Positions 49,142 through 61,479 of a stretch of 64,000 nucleotides of DNA are shown here, piece by piece (position 1 is the stretch's first letter; the number at the start of each line of letters is the position of its first letter). Made by a program: the position numbers and the translations under genes. The stretch lies in assembly GCF_008831285.2 (NCBI RefSeq), contig NC_045143.1, positions 4,969,503-5,033,502 on the forward strand, given 5' to 3'. Below the pieces are notes generated by a model. It did no database searches. It was not told where the DNA came from and worked only from the letters and a program-made list of their open reading frames with translations. The stretch comes from Nymphaea colorata. Taxonomy: Eukaryota; Streptophyta; Magnoliopsida; Nymphaeales; Nymphaeaceae.

Positions 49142-52100
49142 ATGAAAGTCCTGATTTGGCTGCAAAGCCTTGTGGGTAGCCCATGGTTTGCTTCTGCAGC
49201 AATCACTCTGATAGCCACTGTAGTGCTTTGCCTGCTATGGACTTCTAGATTCAGCAGAAACGAAGCAAGGCTTCCTCAGGGCACATTTGGGTGGCCCTTC
49301 ATTGGAGAGAGCCTAGAGTTCATCTTCTGTGGATACACACCTCGCCCTGAGAAGTTCATGGACAAGAGAATAAAGAGGTAGGAAAGGTTGTCTCTCTCAC
49401 CACTAATTAAGCCTTTCTGCAATATACTTTTTTTGGCCTTCTTCCTCTGCATCTGATCAGAGGGCGGAAGCAAGAAAACCCATCATGCATCTGACCAGTG
49501 GGTATTGCTAGAATTGTCCATGCATGTTGTCTGCTTGATAATTCATGGCTGTGCACTGGCTTTTGCTTTTGGGTTTTCCCCCACCCAACAAGGGATTCAC
49601 TTAATTCTTGGCTAAAAGACAGCGCTGAGAGTGGGAATGACCCATATGCTGGTTTTCACCCCTACACCATGTGATGGTGTCACAAGTGGGAAAAAGGAGA
49701 AAGAAAGGAGAAGAAGAGGAAGCGTTGGTAGCAATAATAGATCATATGGGGCATGGCCTTCCTTGCTACTTTTATCTGATACACCCAACCAATCCAGGCG
49801 CTTTTGTTTCCCGAGGAAAAACTTTCACATGGAAAAGAAGAGAAGTTTCATAAACTTTTTTCTTTTTTCCTTACCTGATGTGACCGCCTCGTGGCAGGTA
49901 CGGGAAAGTGTTCAAATCTCACATCTTCGGGAGCCCGACCATCGTGACCACAGATGCAGAGGTGAGCAAAGCCGTCCTGCAGAATGACGGCAGGACCTTT
50001 GTGCCCTTCTACCCAAAGTCCATCACCCAGCTCATGGGGGACTCCTCAATCCTCCTCATCAATGGCGGCCTCCAGAAAAGGATCCATGGCCTCATCGGCG
50101 GTTTCCTCAAATCACCTCCCCTCAAGGCTCAGATAACTGAAGAGATTGAGAATTATGTCAGGGTTACCATGAAGAGCTGGCAAGATGGTCAGCTAGTTTA
50201 CATCCAAGATGAAGCAAAACATGTAAGCTCTCTCTCTCTCCCCCTCTCTCTCTCTCTTTCTCTGTGTATACATATAAATATAAATATATATCTGAAGAGA
50301 ATTCAGTAAGTACGTTAACAAAATGATAATTACACAAAGTTACAAGTTTTACCCGTGTCTTTTTCTGTTTGAAGTTATGTACTAGCTAGTGCAACTTGGG
50401 GAGCTCGGTTTTCACCCTGCCAAAAGAGAAAAACAGAAGCGGTTAAGTCTAAAATTAAATTTACTGGTTTTGTCTGTGTTTCTGAAAAAGCATTAGTAAA
50501 ATCCAGAGGTGGGGACGAGATTTTAGGTGACAAGAGAATTTGTATGAAAGTTGAGATATTCTTGGTTCCTCTGTACTGATTCTATGGTGCGGAGCATCTG
50601 CACCAGAGGGTTGGTCTGTACATAAAAAACAAGAGCTGTGCACATGTACAATGGAGGGGAAGGGGGGATGGGGTTGGGGGCGATCCTGTCTGTGTACCAT
50701 TAGATCTTGAAAAATCTGTGAGGTCATGATTTATCAGCTTTTCTTCTTATTTTTCTGCTCTTTTTTTTTCCCTTCTGTTTTTCTGGGAGACGTATCTATA
50801 CATGGGATGTGGGCCTGGCTGCGAGTTCTAGATCATTGATTATCAGTTGGTTGGCTCATTCAAAGTTCACTGACTATTTGGTGGATTTTCTTGAAAGAAC
50901 AGAATCACTGAGCACAATAAAATGACACCTGCCTTCTCCCCATCTCTCTCTCTCTCTCTCTTGCTGATATCTGTACAGTAAAAGGAGATTAAAGTTTTTT
51001 ATTAATTGTTTAATCAAGGATGGTTTTGTTATTATTGTTTGACAAACAGAAATCAGAAAAAATTGGAAAATAATTCTGTTGGCCTTCAGTTGATGGGACA
51101 TTTCAAATTTAACATGTTGGGTAGCTTTCAGATCCTGAAACAAATGGCAAATCCTTTTCATGGAGTCTCTCTCTCCCCATCTCTAGCCAAGCTTTATCTC
51201 TTCCGGATCGGAAAGGAATCAAATGAAGGCATCACTTGGGGGGTGGGGGGTTCATAAACTTGAGGCCAGGACTCGAAAAAGAACTCCATTTGATTTCGAC
51301 GTTTAATAAATGGAGGTTCTTTCCTGAATTTCGACTTTGGTCTCTCGAGTTAGAAACTCGCTCTTCAGTCTTTAACGGCGGTCGCCGGAACAAGTCTTTA
51401 GCCTTTAGTTTCCTTCTTTCAAGATGGTCTCGAGTTCTTAAACTTTCTGAATGGTTTGGAGTCCCATTCGGCCGGCGGTGGCCGGAAAGATTCATTTCAA
51501 AAACCCGAAACTGACTGACGACGTTGTTCTTTGTCACGAACGATTGCAGATTGCTTTCCAAGTTTTGGTGAAGGCATTGATTAGCCTTGGTCCGGGGAAA
51601 GACATGGATTTCCTAAAGCAGCAGTTCAGGGAGTTCACCGCCGGCTTGATGTCCTTGCCGGTGAACCTGCCGGGGACCAGGCTCTATCGTTCCCTCCAGG
51701 CAAGTCTCTAATTCATGAAACCCCCCCCACCTACTTAATTTCTACTTACTTATAGTAGGCCTTCTAGAAAGATCTAAAGGAAAAGAAACAAAAAGACGTG
51801 CTCATTTTGATGCTGAGCTCAGTCTCTTGGGCCGTTGTAAAAATCGGTGTGAATCGGCCGATTCGGTAGCAAACCGATTTGACTCACCAGCTCGTATCAG
51901 TGTGTCAAGTGTCCTACACTATTTTTAAAGCTGCTTTTCTTTTTTCTTTTATACACACTTGTATTTTAAAAAATATATATGTAACGATATATTAGAGGTC
52001 AGCTACTATTTCTTAGAAAGTGAACCTTAACGTCATTTTGTGCACAATCACCAAATCTTGATCCTGGCAGTTTCTTAAGGACGGAAAAATATCGTGTGAT

Positions 52101-54369
52101 AATTTAAACTTTTAAAAAACCTCAAGTTGGCCTTTTTAAATATACCGGAAAGTTAAAAAGGATGAGAAGAAATTGTGGCATAGGATCAAAATACATTGAT
52201 TGGGAATATATAAATATATTAAATTAACATGATTATTGACATGATTTTTTAAAAAAGTAAAAATAGACGATATTTGTTGACCAGAATTTTTTGGGTGTGG
52301 AGGAGCCCAGCAAACTCCAGTCGGTGGGCCCATTTTTGTCCGTTAGCCCCACCCGAATAAGGTTTGTGGGCCCAATCCCCTCTTTGGGAGACACGTGTCC
52401 TACAAAAAGAGGATGCAAAAGTCAACGTGAAGCAAACACTTACACGACGAAGGTTCCTCGTGCGTCCATGCTGTAGAGGCGCATGCCCCTGACGGTAATT
52501 TCATATTATCTTACTTCCATTCTCTCCCATTGAACATTGAGCATGGATCTAGACCGTCGATCTTTCAAACCAACGGCTGAGATTCTTGGCCACCTTCGCC
52601 CACTTGGAATGTTCAGCACGGTGGTGCAAAGACAAAGTGTATCATGGTCATCAGTCCCTTTGAAAGGTACATGTCCCCACACATAGCGTTTGGATACGCA
52701 CATGGGTACGCATGGGTTAGAACTAACTTCTCTGGTAGGTCCACAACCACATGGAGTACGTGGATCTAACCGGGCTATCGGTCTTGTCCACGTGGCACGT
52801 AACCTTAGCAGAATCAAACCCATACAACTTTGTAATTAGTTGCTTGATTAGAAAGAACAGCGCCTACTTTTTTAATGGGAATGGTCACAAGGCAGACCCA
52901 GTCCGCTGCCCAACCTATTGAGATCCGCAAGGCTTGAACAAAAGCTACCCACGGCTCACTGACAATTGGGTGCGGTCAAGCCCATGATCATGTTACACGC
53001 TTTGGCAAAAAGAACAACGTGTAACAATATGACTTAATGATTGGAGAAGATTCATGAAACACCTTAAAATATGAATCTATCTTGATTTTTTAGAGAGAAC
53101 GATTACAAATCATTCCATTTGCCAAAAGAATCCATGGGTCACATTTCTGGGTTGCACCCATCTGATTATAGAGGCAGAGGCAGTTGAAAATGAGAATTTA
53201 TGCAGCTTTGGTTAAGATGAGCTCACCTCTGGCTTGTGTTGAAACCTTTTTGCAGGCAAAGAAAAGGATGGCAAAGTTGGTGCAGAGAATAATTGAGGAG
53301 AAGAGAAGGGAGCAGAGGAAATCCTGCCCAAGAGATGTGCTTGATGTGCTTTTGGAGGACACCAGTCAGAGGCTGAACAAGGAAATGATATCTGATAACC
53401 TCATAGACATGATGATACCAGGAGAAGACTCCGTTCCAATTCTCATCACTCTGGCCATCAAATACCTCACTGACTACCCACAAGTTTATGAATCCCTTCT
53501 GGTAACTACTCCACATTGCATTATGCTTCCAAAACTTGAATGCCCATTGAAGCCCACTCAGTATTCTTGACTTTCCATGGGCCAGTACTGTATCTCACAA
53601 GCCAAATTTGGATCAGATCTTGGCTCTAAGTCAGCCTTTTGAGGACTAGGTTCTTGAACCACTGGGCTTCAGGTGTTACCAATGTGATATGATGAGGACC
53701 ATAAACTGAATCGGGCGGACCAGGGGCTGGGTCCGGCCGACGGGTTGCGCATGGTTTTTGGGTACCAAACTTGTGTTGTAAACCATGTTGGTCATCCTAA
53801 ACTTTGAGTTCTTACCATGAGTTCTCATTGTTGTTGCAGGAAGAGAATTTGAAGATGAAGCACTCTAAAGAGAAACTGGGCCAACAGTTATGCTGGAGTG
53901 ACTACTTGTCCATGCCATTTACACAAAATGTGAGTTAACAGAAGGAGAGTGGGTTAGAACAGGTTCGATCCGGGTTGGGATCGAAATCCGGTTGTGGCAA
54001 TCCAGGCCTGGATTACTTGGCCTACATGGTCAGATCCAGACCCATGACAACACAGCCAGAAGAGCATTTTGGGTTGAATATAATGCTGTACCATCTTCAC
54101 TTCTAATCAATTTGGATCTGAAATTAATGTTCATTGTGTTGCTTTCTGTATCTAGGTGATCACAGAGACATTAAGGCTGGGCAACGTGATAACTGGGGTG
54201 ATGCGTAGAGCCATGAAAGATGTAGTGATTAAAGGACATTTTATACCGAAAGGGTGGTGTGTGTTCCCCTATTTCAGATCGGTTCATCTTGACGAGCAGA
54301 ACTACCAGGATCCCTACTCTTTCAATCCATGGAGATGGCAGGTAAACTTGTAAACCATATTCTTAGTCC

Positions 54370-54414
<45 letters not shown>

Positions 54415-54592
54415 CTCAGTAAATTTGATGAAGTGGGTTGAATTGAACAGGACAGAGACTCGACCAGTTGTTATTTTACTCCTTTTGGAGGAGGCCATAG
54501 GTTGTGTCCTGGCGTGGACCTATCCAGATTGGAAGCTGCCATTTTCCTCCACCATTTGGTCACTAATTACAGGTATAAATTAATAAACTACA

Positions 54593-54630
<38 letters not shown>

Positions 54631-54778
54631 ATGGGTACTTTTCACTCATTATGCTCTTCCCACATGCTGTCGTCCTTCTTTCAGATGGGTGGCTGAAGAA
54701 GATTCTGTTGTCAACTTTCCCACTGTAAGGATGAAAAGAAAATTGCCCATAAGGGTCCAAAAACTTGAATTGGCTTGA
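49142..54778 (+). CDS. CYP90D: Cytochrome P450, CYP90D-type brassinosteroid hydroxylase (8 exons)
   Basis: ER-anchored monooxygenase. Family knowledge: CYP90C1 and CYP90D1 hydroxylate C-23 of brassinosteroid precursors. Exons: 49142-49377, 49898-50222, 51550-51699, 53256-53501, 53840-53929, 54156-54341, 54451-54572 and 54685-54778, giving 482 residues, the usual length. A membrane anchor lies at about 15-34, followed by [13 protein letters not shown]. The I-helix reads [10 protein letters not shown] (PGEDS 292-296), the CYP90C/D variant of the usual AGxDT. The K-helix ExxR is Glu353-Arg356 (ETLR), the PxRW-type motif is FNPWRW with Arg409, and the haem loop is [11 protein letters not shown] with Cys430. 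[13 protein letters not shown] and [13 protein letters not shown] favour CYP90D over CYP90C, by memory of the family. All junctions are in phase; the intron after 51699 uses GC instead of GT. The frame is intact. Confidence 0.95.
51700..53255 (+). other. Intron 3 of the P450 gene, GC-AG type
   Basis: The exon ends CTCCAG and the intron starts GCAAGT, the consensus context of rare GC donors; it ends TTTTTGCAG. This gives the family-typical join SLQ-AKKRM. The nearest GT, four bases downstream, would put the next exon out of frame. The intron also carries MITE-like AT-rich DNA and a GC-richer patch with no gene. Confidence 0.85.
54374..54412. repeat. (CT)n microsatellite in P450 intron 6
   Basis: A CT tract of about 39 bases occupies over a third of a 109-bp intron, upstream of its acceptor. 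Confidence 0.95.
54596..54628. repeat. (TA)n microsatellite in P450 intron 7
   Basis: A TA tract of about 32 bases lies near the donor side of a 112-bp intron. Confidence 0.95.
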
Positions 54779-55805
54779 TTTTTCACATGGGGGAGGAAGG
54801 CATCAGAATTCGATTCATTCTTTGGGCAAAACAAGAGAAAAACCCAATAGATAGCAGCAAGGCTTCTCAGTTTCTGTGATAATTATACACCACTGCACAT
54901 CCGGTGTTCAGAAAGAGCATGAAAATGACCAGCATGAAGATTGATGCCAAAAGATGATGTACCCAAGAACAAGGGTCCAGGTCTACTTGCTGCAAGAGTC
55001 AAAATGAGAAAAAGGAAGGAAAGTTGGGGAAGGAGAAGAAAGAAGCATGTACTAGTGGTGTCTCAGAGATTTATTGTCTGCCATTGGTCTTCTAGATTTG
55101 ATATCTAAGCCCTGTATCAATATCACAAGAAAAGGTTCAGACAGTTTCAAGGCATGCTGAGTACTGTCTGCCACTTGGTTTCCAAGTTAATAATACATCA
55201 TCATATATTGTATAATACACTCAAATCTTTCCCTTCCATTCTTCTCTGAGAGAGAGTGAAATGGTTGGAGGTGTCAAAGGCGTCTATAAGACTCCTCTTT
55301 TGCACAGGACTTCTATTATTGACGCCCTTTGTTCCTCTTCCTCTTTTTCGACAGATGAAGCAAAGAAGCATGGTTAAAGCTTCTAAGTTTCTGTTGTAAA
55401 AATTGACATTGTACAGCCAAAGGCTTTTACATCTGATAATAAAATTTGCAGTTGTCAATGAGATTCTCATCTCCTGTTTAAAGTGGAAAACAATTGCGTG
55501 TAGAACAGAGAAGTGAACCAGCAGGCAAGTTGAATATCAGATTTTGTATTTTCTCTGGCGCAGCTTCTTTTATGGATCTAATTTGCTTGTGTAAAGCTAG
55601 TAACAGCTAAAACTGTTCGTATAAGATAACTAAAGCTACACAAAAAGCTGCCCTAAGTAGATATCTCGATTCTCAGAGTTGCTATGTATTTGTCAGCTAG
55701 AGCAAAGTATTTTGCAAGATACTGGCCCTATAGCAGCTAAGATGGTCCATGTTCTCTAGTTTAATAAAGTTTTACCCACATACTTATAGTCACTCTGTGC
55801 GTCTG

Positions 55806-55807
<2 letters not shown>

Positions 55808-55838
<31 letters not shown>
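55808..55838. repeat. (GA)n microsatellite
   Basis: About fifteen GA dinucleotides about 1 kb downstream of the P450 stop. Confidence 0.95.
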
Positions 55839-55840
<2 letters not shown>

Positions 55841-58800
55841 TACGAGTTTGATAATTCATGGAGTTTACAACCTTGACTCATAAAATTATATAATGAATTT
55901 CATGAAGTTGGCAGGTTGAGTAATAAAAACTATACAATGGTAACCAAAACTTTTGAAAATCACACGAACACCAAGTTCATAAAACTTTCTGTTCACCTAA
56001 AAGAGATTCATTAACGAATAAGTCATAGAATCGTGAAAGTGTCAATCTTTTTATCATCCCCCACCCTGCTACTCTGTTTATGACATTCAAGCACTAACTG
56101 CAATTATTTGTAATTTTACCTGCTAGCTGGATCAGGATACGTTATTCATATCAAATATATCTGGTGCAAGTTCTCCATACAGATTTTGTGGACCCTGATT
56201 GCTACGTAACAATTGTAGCCTAAATCTCAGATCCAAATCGGTGCATGCCAAACAATGTTATTAGAGGAAATGCAGAGGACACCCCTTATTTCCAGTCTAT
56301 TTCATGATGTTGAAATAACAGTGCACGCTGTAGATTCCAAATGCTAAATGTTGTCCTTTTCTTTGTAATCTCGATCATTTGAGTGATCTTTCAGCACATG
56401 GGTGCCATCGAAAAGCGACATTGAAAGCTTTTTACCAGCAAGTGGTTGTTTGTTTGCATTGGAAAATCCTAGAATAAGATAGAATGTGAACAAAAACTCC
56501 ATACATGCATGTGGAGTTGGGTTAACGTCTTCAAGTTGAAAGAGGTTGCTTCAGAGTTTGATTGTTCTGGTAAATCTCTTAGGCCGTGGCATAAATCTGA
56601 TACGGTTCTGCCTGACCTCACCTTACCAATATAAAAAGAAACAAAAATAATACAGAAAGCAGAAACTACTGTACTCTTGTATGTGCATTATGCTTGTTAG
56701 CATCAGCTCTTAATCAATTGATCAACTCTGGGAAAAGGTTCAAAGAATTAGATTGAGCTCACCCAAAATTGTTAGAACAAAAGAAAAAAGCAGAAGAATG
56801 ACCGGGAATTGCTGCCAGAAAAGAGAGGAAGAAGCTTGGAGTAGACCAGATTCAGCTGACTTTAGACTCGCTACAAACTGATTCAATTCGAGTCAGCCAA
56901 TTCAGGCCTAACTGGAAGATTTTTTGCGCACTTCTCTTTTTCTTTTTCAACTTTTTTCCTTTCAGCACATGTGACTTGTGCTAGGAATCCTAAACTATGC
57001 TAAAAACTCGAGAGAATCTTCTTAACCTATCCTTCTTCCCTTTTTCCCTTATGCTTTCCGTGATGCTGTGAGGTTTACTTGGTGTCCTTAGTACTCTCTT
57101 GAGAACAGTAGCTTTGAATATCTTAATTCCAGATTTGGGAGTGGAGAGTTGTCTGCCTCAATGTTCCTTCTAATCTCTCTCTCGCAAAGAGATCATATTC
57201 GAGATCTATTCTCACAGTGCAAGCGCTGTTCTTGGTCACCATTTAAGTAGATGCTATCTGTCGTGGACCAAAAGCCCATAGTGGGGTGCGAGTAGGGGGG
57301 ACCGTCTTCACTCTGGCTTCTTCCTTTTCACAAACAAGAAGTCACTATCTGCATGTGCCAAGTTGCAGAGTGTGGTTTTCACCTTGTGCTCTAAGCAGCT
57401 TCAATGGCTAAGGTGCATATCCAGGAGACACTTTTGGGGCTCCCGAGACAATTTGATGACCTTTTTGAGTTGTTCTTAACTAATAAGATGCTATTCTTTT
57501 CCAACAAGGAAGATCATGCTTACATGAATTTGAAACCCTTTTCAATTGTTCCTGATCAGTAAGATGCTATTTTTTCATAAGAAAAGGGCCAAAAGTTTAT
57601 ACATGACATCGGTGACCTGCGATCGTCATCAAGTTGCAGAATGGTAGTTAATGAGTTCAAAACCAATACGTAAAACATTTTGAGACAAAATGGAATATTT
57701 CCTTGTGGGAAGAGCAGACATCAACAGTTTTGCCAACTGAAGATCTGCCAATGTGCCGCCCAACGCGTTCCTTTGGGAATCGAATGTTGACACATAAAAA
57801 CTATTTTGGCTCTTAGCTAAAATCCATATTTTATGTATATGTGGAGATGAGAGTGCTTCTCAGATTTGCATTATGAACCCGGCCTTCTGATGTTTAAGCA
57901 TTTTTTTTCACAAACTTAACCAGGTAGATTATTTGGAAATCTAGGTACAAAGAGAAAAACATCAAAACTTGATGCATGGATGGCATTTTAGGTGTTCAAA
58001 ATGTCAAGACTAATAATCTGAAAGCATAGCACATAATTTTGGAAGAGTATATCCATCACCATGGTTGGATTCGCAAAAAGTGGACAAAAAGACCAGTAGT
58101 TGGCGAAAGAGAAAAAAAAAAAAGGAGTCGAGATGCTTGAAGCAAACTCCAAAGTCCAAATAAATTGTGAGAGACTCGATAATCTAAGCATCTTGCCCTC
58201 AAATTGGCTTTTCATTCATTTTATTCATATTCTCCATATTAGCTTATCCTAATCAGACAAGTGGTAATCCTTTGGACATGTACTTATCCAATCTTGTCTG
58301 ATTCTCTTAGCAGATTTTAATTTCTTCATTAAGACAGAAGACAAAAAGGTTTTGCAAAAGCGTGAAGGCCGCCCCACGTATAACAAGCAGTTTAGCAGTG
58401 ATGAATACGGCTGCTGCTCAAACCCATTTGGAATAAGAATAATTTCCTCTGTGATCACACTCCCTCAGGGCTGACAGCAGTTTATGTGTTCGTTCTATGC
58501 GAAAGAAATGCCACTAAAAAGCTGATTAATCTTTTCTTTGTTCTGCTTATCGTCTGCTACTCTAGTTTGGCTCTACATCGTGTTTCGCCACAATACATAG
58601 AGTTTTAATTGTAAGTTTGTAACCATCTCTAGCAGCTGTGGTTGTTTCTTTTCTTTTTTCTTTTCTTTTTGAGTAATGGGGAATCTATATTGAATATATG
58701 AAGAACTCGTTAAAGAAGAAATGAAGTTTGGATTTAAAAAACTACCGTCCTCCCTTTCAGGTCTAAGGCTGTGTCGCCTTTGTATATGGGATTGATGCTC

Positions 58801-59941
58801 GTTATCAATATGCCTTTCTAAGAGATCATAATGATCCGTATAAACGGCAAAAAGAGAGGGCTATACCGGTGCAGGAAACAGGGGATATCGCCATAGAAGA
58901 CTCGGAGTTCAGTGACGCTAAATCGACTTGCGTCATTATTGGTGGCTTTATTGACACAATAATGATTAGGTTGTCATGTGCAAACTATGATGCCAATTTT
59001 ACAACCATATGTGATAAGCAGATGATATATCCTCAAGGTTGGTTGATGTAATGGATGAGGTGGGGTTGGTAAGTAGTCAGTTTTGTTTCAAACTCTCGTA
59101 CCATCAATCTTTCCTGTGCTAGATAAAGAGGACATCACAATCTAAATTGAAGCACAAGGGAGGCATCACCCTGAGACTTCAAAAGGAGACTTGTCGAATG
59201 AGGTAAAGGGGGCTCTCGGTCGAGCAGCAGGATGAAATATTCATTCTGTTCAGTGAATAGATGATCAGTGGAAAATGTGAACAGTGTGAAAAAATGAGGA
59301 TATCAACCCCATTGTTGTTTAAGCAAGATGTGTTGAGAAGAAGACCATGAATGTTTAATTTCAGAAATGAAGTTAGACTGTTAGTTTTAGATCCAAATGC
59401 ATCCATGCTGAAAAGAAGCTCGCGAAACTGGGCAGATGGACCAAACGGCGATATCTGATAGTTGGTAGCTCCATTCTGGTCGGCGTCAGTGTCATCAATA
59501 CTTCTTGTCCGCATCAGAATGTATCGACCGATAGTTGCATCGCCCCTCGCCAACACGTACAATGCCAATTATTATAAGCTGAAAATTTTCTGATATTTGC
59601 CTTTGATGTATATGTGTGTATATATGTAATGAATTGACGTGGCTGGCAATGAAGAAGGGAACCAAATCGACCTACCACGTTATGGGCAGTGCCCTCCGGG
59701 GACGGCATCTTCGATCAAGATGGTGGCAATTATTTCTTCCACTTTATGGTCTCCATTATTGCTAAAAGCTTTTTAATAAATTATAAATTTCCTCTGCCGC
59801 TGCATTATGCGGAACCAATTATCTACCCTTGGCTAGATCTTTTTCCGATGCAGAGGGAGTCCCCTACCACTAGATCTTTTAATATTACGAACACAACATG
59901 AACGTATTAACTTTCCATATGTGCTCAAAATCTAGTGTCAC

Positions 59942-59948
<7 letters not shown>

Positions 59949-59998
<50 letters not shown>

Positions 59999-59999
59999 A
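59949..59999. repeat. (CT)n(CA)n compound microsatellite
   Basis: A CT run passes directly into a CA run. Confidence 0.95.
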
Positions 60000-61041
60000 T
60001 AAACACAGAATATGCAGGCTTTATAGTCTTTCCTATTCTTGTCTTTCAAACCGAAATCTACCGCTAACATGTTAGTCGACAGCCGAGGATAGATAGTTTC
60101 CTCCCTGTAAAATGAGCTTTCACTGAGATTATTGAGTGATTATAGATCAGAGCTCATTCATGTGTAGTGAGTATGAAGAGAGAGAACTCAGTGCATGCAT
60201 GTGAAGTGGATTTATTTATTAATAAGTTTCACGAAGGAAACACAAAGGGACATGAGGAATATTCCGGGAAAAGCTTATACAGTCGAAGGGAAACGAAGGA
60301 TTAGTGCTTGTTCCTGTATCAATTTGGTTACATCCATGGAACAAAACGGCATAATACTATAATAACCCAAATAGTTGGGGATCCAAAACGAACCTCTGCC
60401 GACCCAGATTCTACATCACGTGATTTTGGCCCCACCCGATATTATTGCCTTCCCTTACCATAATCAACGACGGCCTTTCTCTGACCCCAATACACATTTG
60501 GCAAGATAAAATTTATAAGCATCCGTACGTATATAGAAAACATATAATATGTATATGTACATATACATATGCACACACACATATTCTTCGAACTTAGTTT
60601 GACACCTAGAAATAAAACATTCAGCATGATGTTTAATACATATACTCATACACAGACATGTATGTAGGAAAATTGGTATATTCGAGACCAGTGGGGTCAG
60701 GGATAAAACCAGGCCTCTTATATAATTGATAAAGTATATTTTTAAACATTCTAGAATGTTATAGACAATAATTCAACATAGAACGAGCCTTACTTCAAGT
60801 AGTTTATATAAAAAAAATATAGATTCTTTTGCTAGTGAAATTTTGATGTTATAAGAGCCGTTGATTTTTCTATTACTATAGAAACCATTTGGCTCAAAAA
60901 AGCTTTAACTTGATTTGTATTCCTCATCAAAACATTCTTCAGATCACATCTGTACGGTTGGATTGCAAAAAAAATCTTTAAACAGACAATTTTGAGGGGT
61001 CTGGTTTCTATCTCTGATGCAATAGTCTCTGATCTACCGAT

Positions 61042-61043
<2 letters not shown>

Positions 61044-61072
<29 letters not shown>

Positions 61073-61098
61073 AGAGAGAGAGGGAGAGAGAGAGAGAA
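61044..61098. repeat. (TA)n(GA)n compound microsatellite
   Basis: A TA run passes into a GA run. A mirror-like (CT)n(TA)n tract lies at about 61450-61495, so the two could pair as an inverted repeat. Confidence 0.9.
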
Positions 61099-61447
61099 AG
61101 AAAATTGTAGAAACCTTTTTTTGCCAAGAACCTACTTTAAATAAAATATAAACATCTCAACATATTTATAAAAATTATTTTATATAAAACATGATTTGAT
61201 TCAAGTTGTTTTATCAAAATTGTGAATTTTTTTATTATCAAAATGTTGATGCTATGAGGGGAATTTATTTTTTCTTATTATGAAAACTCTATGAAAGTCC
61301 AACAAATGATCAACTTAATATAGGTTTTGCATCAACTCATTCTTAACGTCATATCATTAAGGTTAGTTTGCAAAAAAAAAAACATTTCAAACATCAAAAT
61401 TACAGTGTTTAGTTTTCATCCCTGACCTAACCATCTGGTTTTCACCA

Positions 61448-61479
<32 letters not shown>

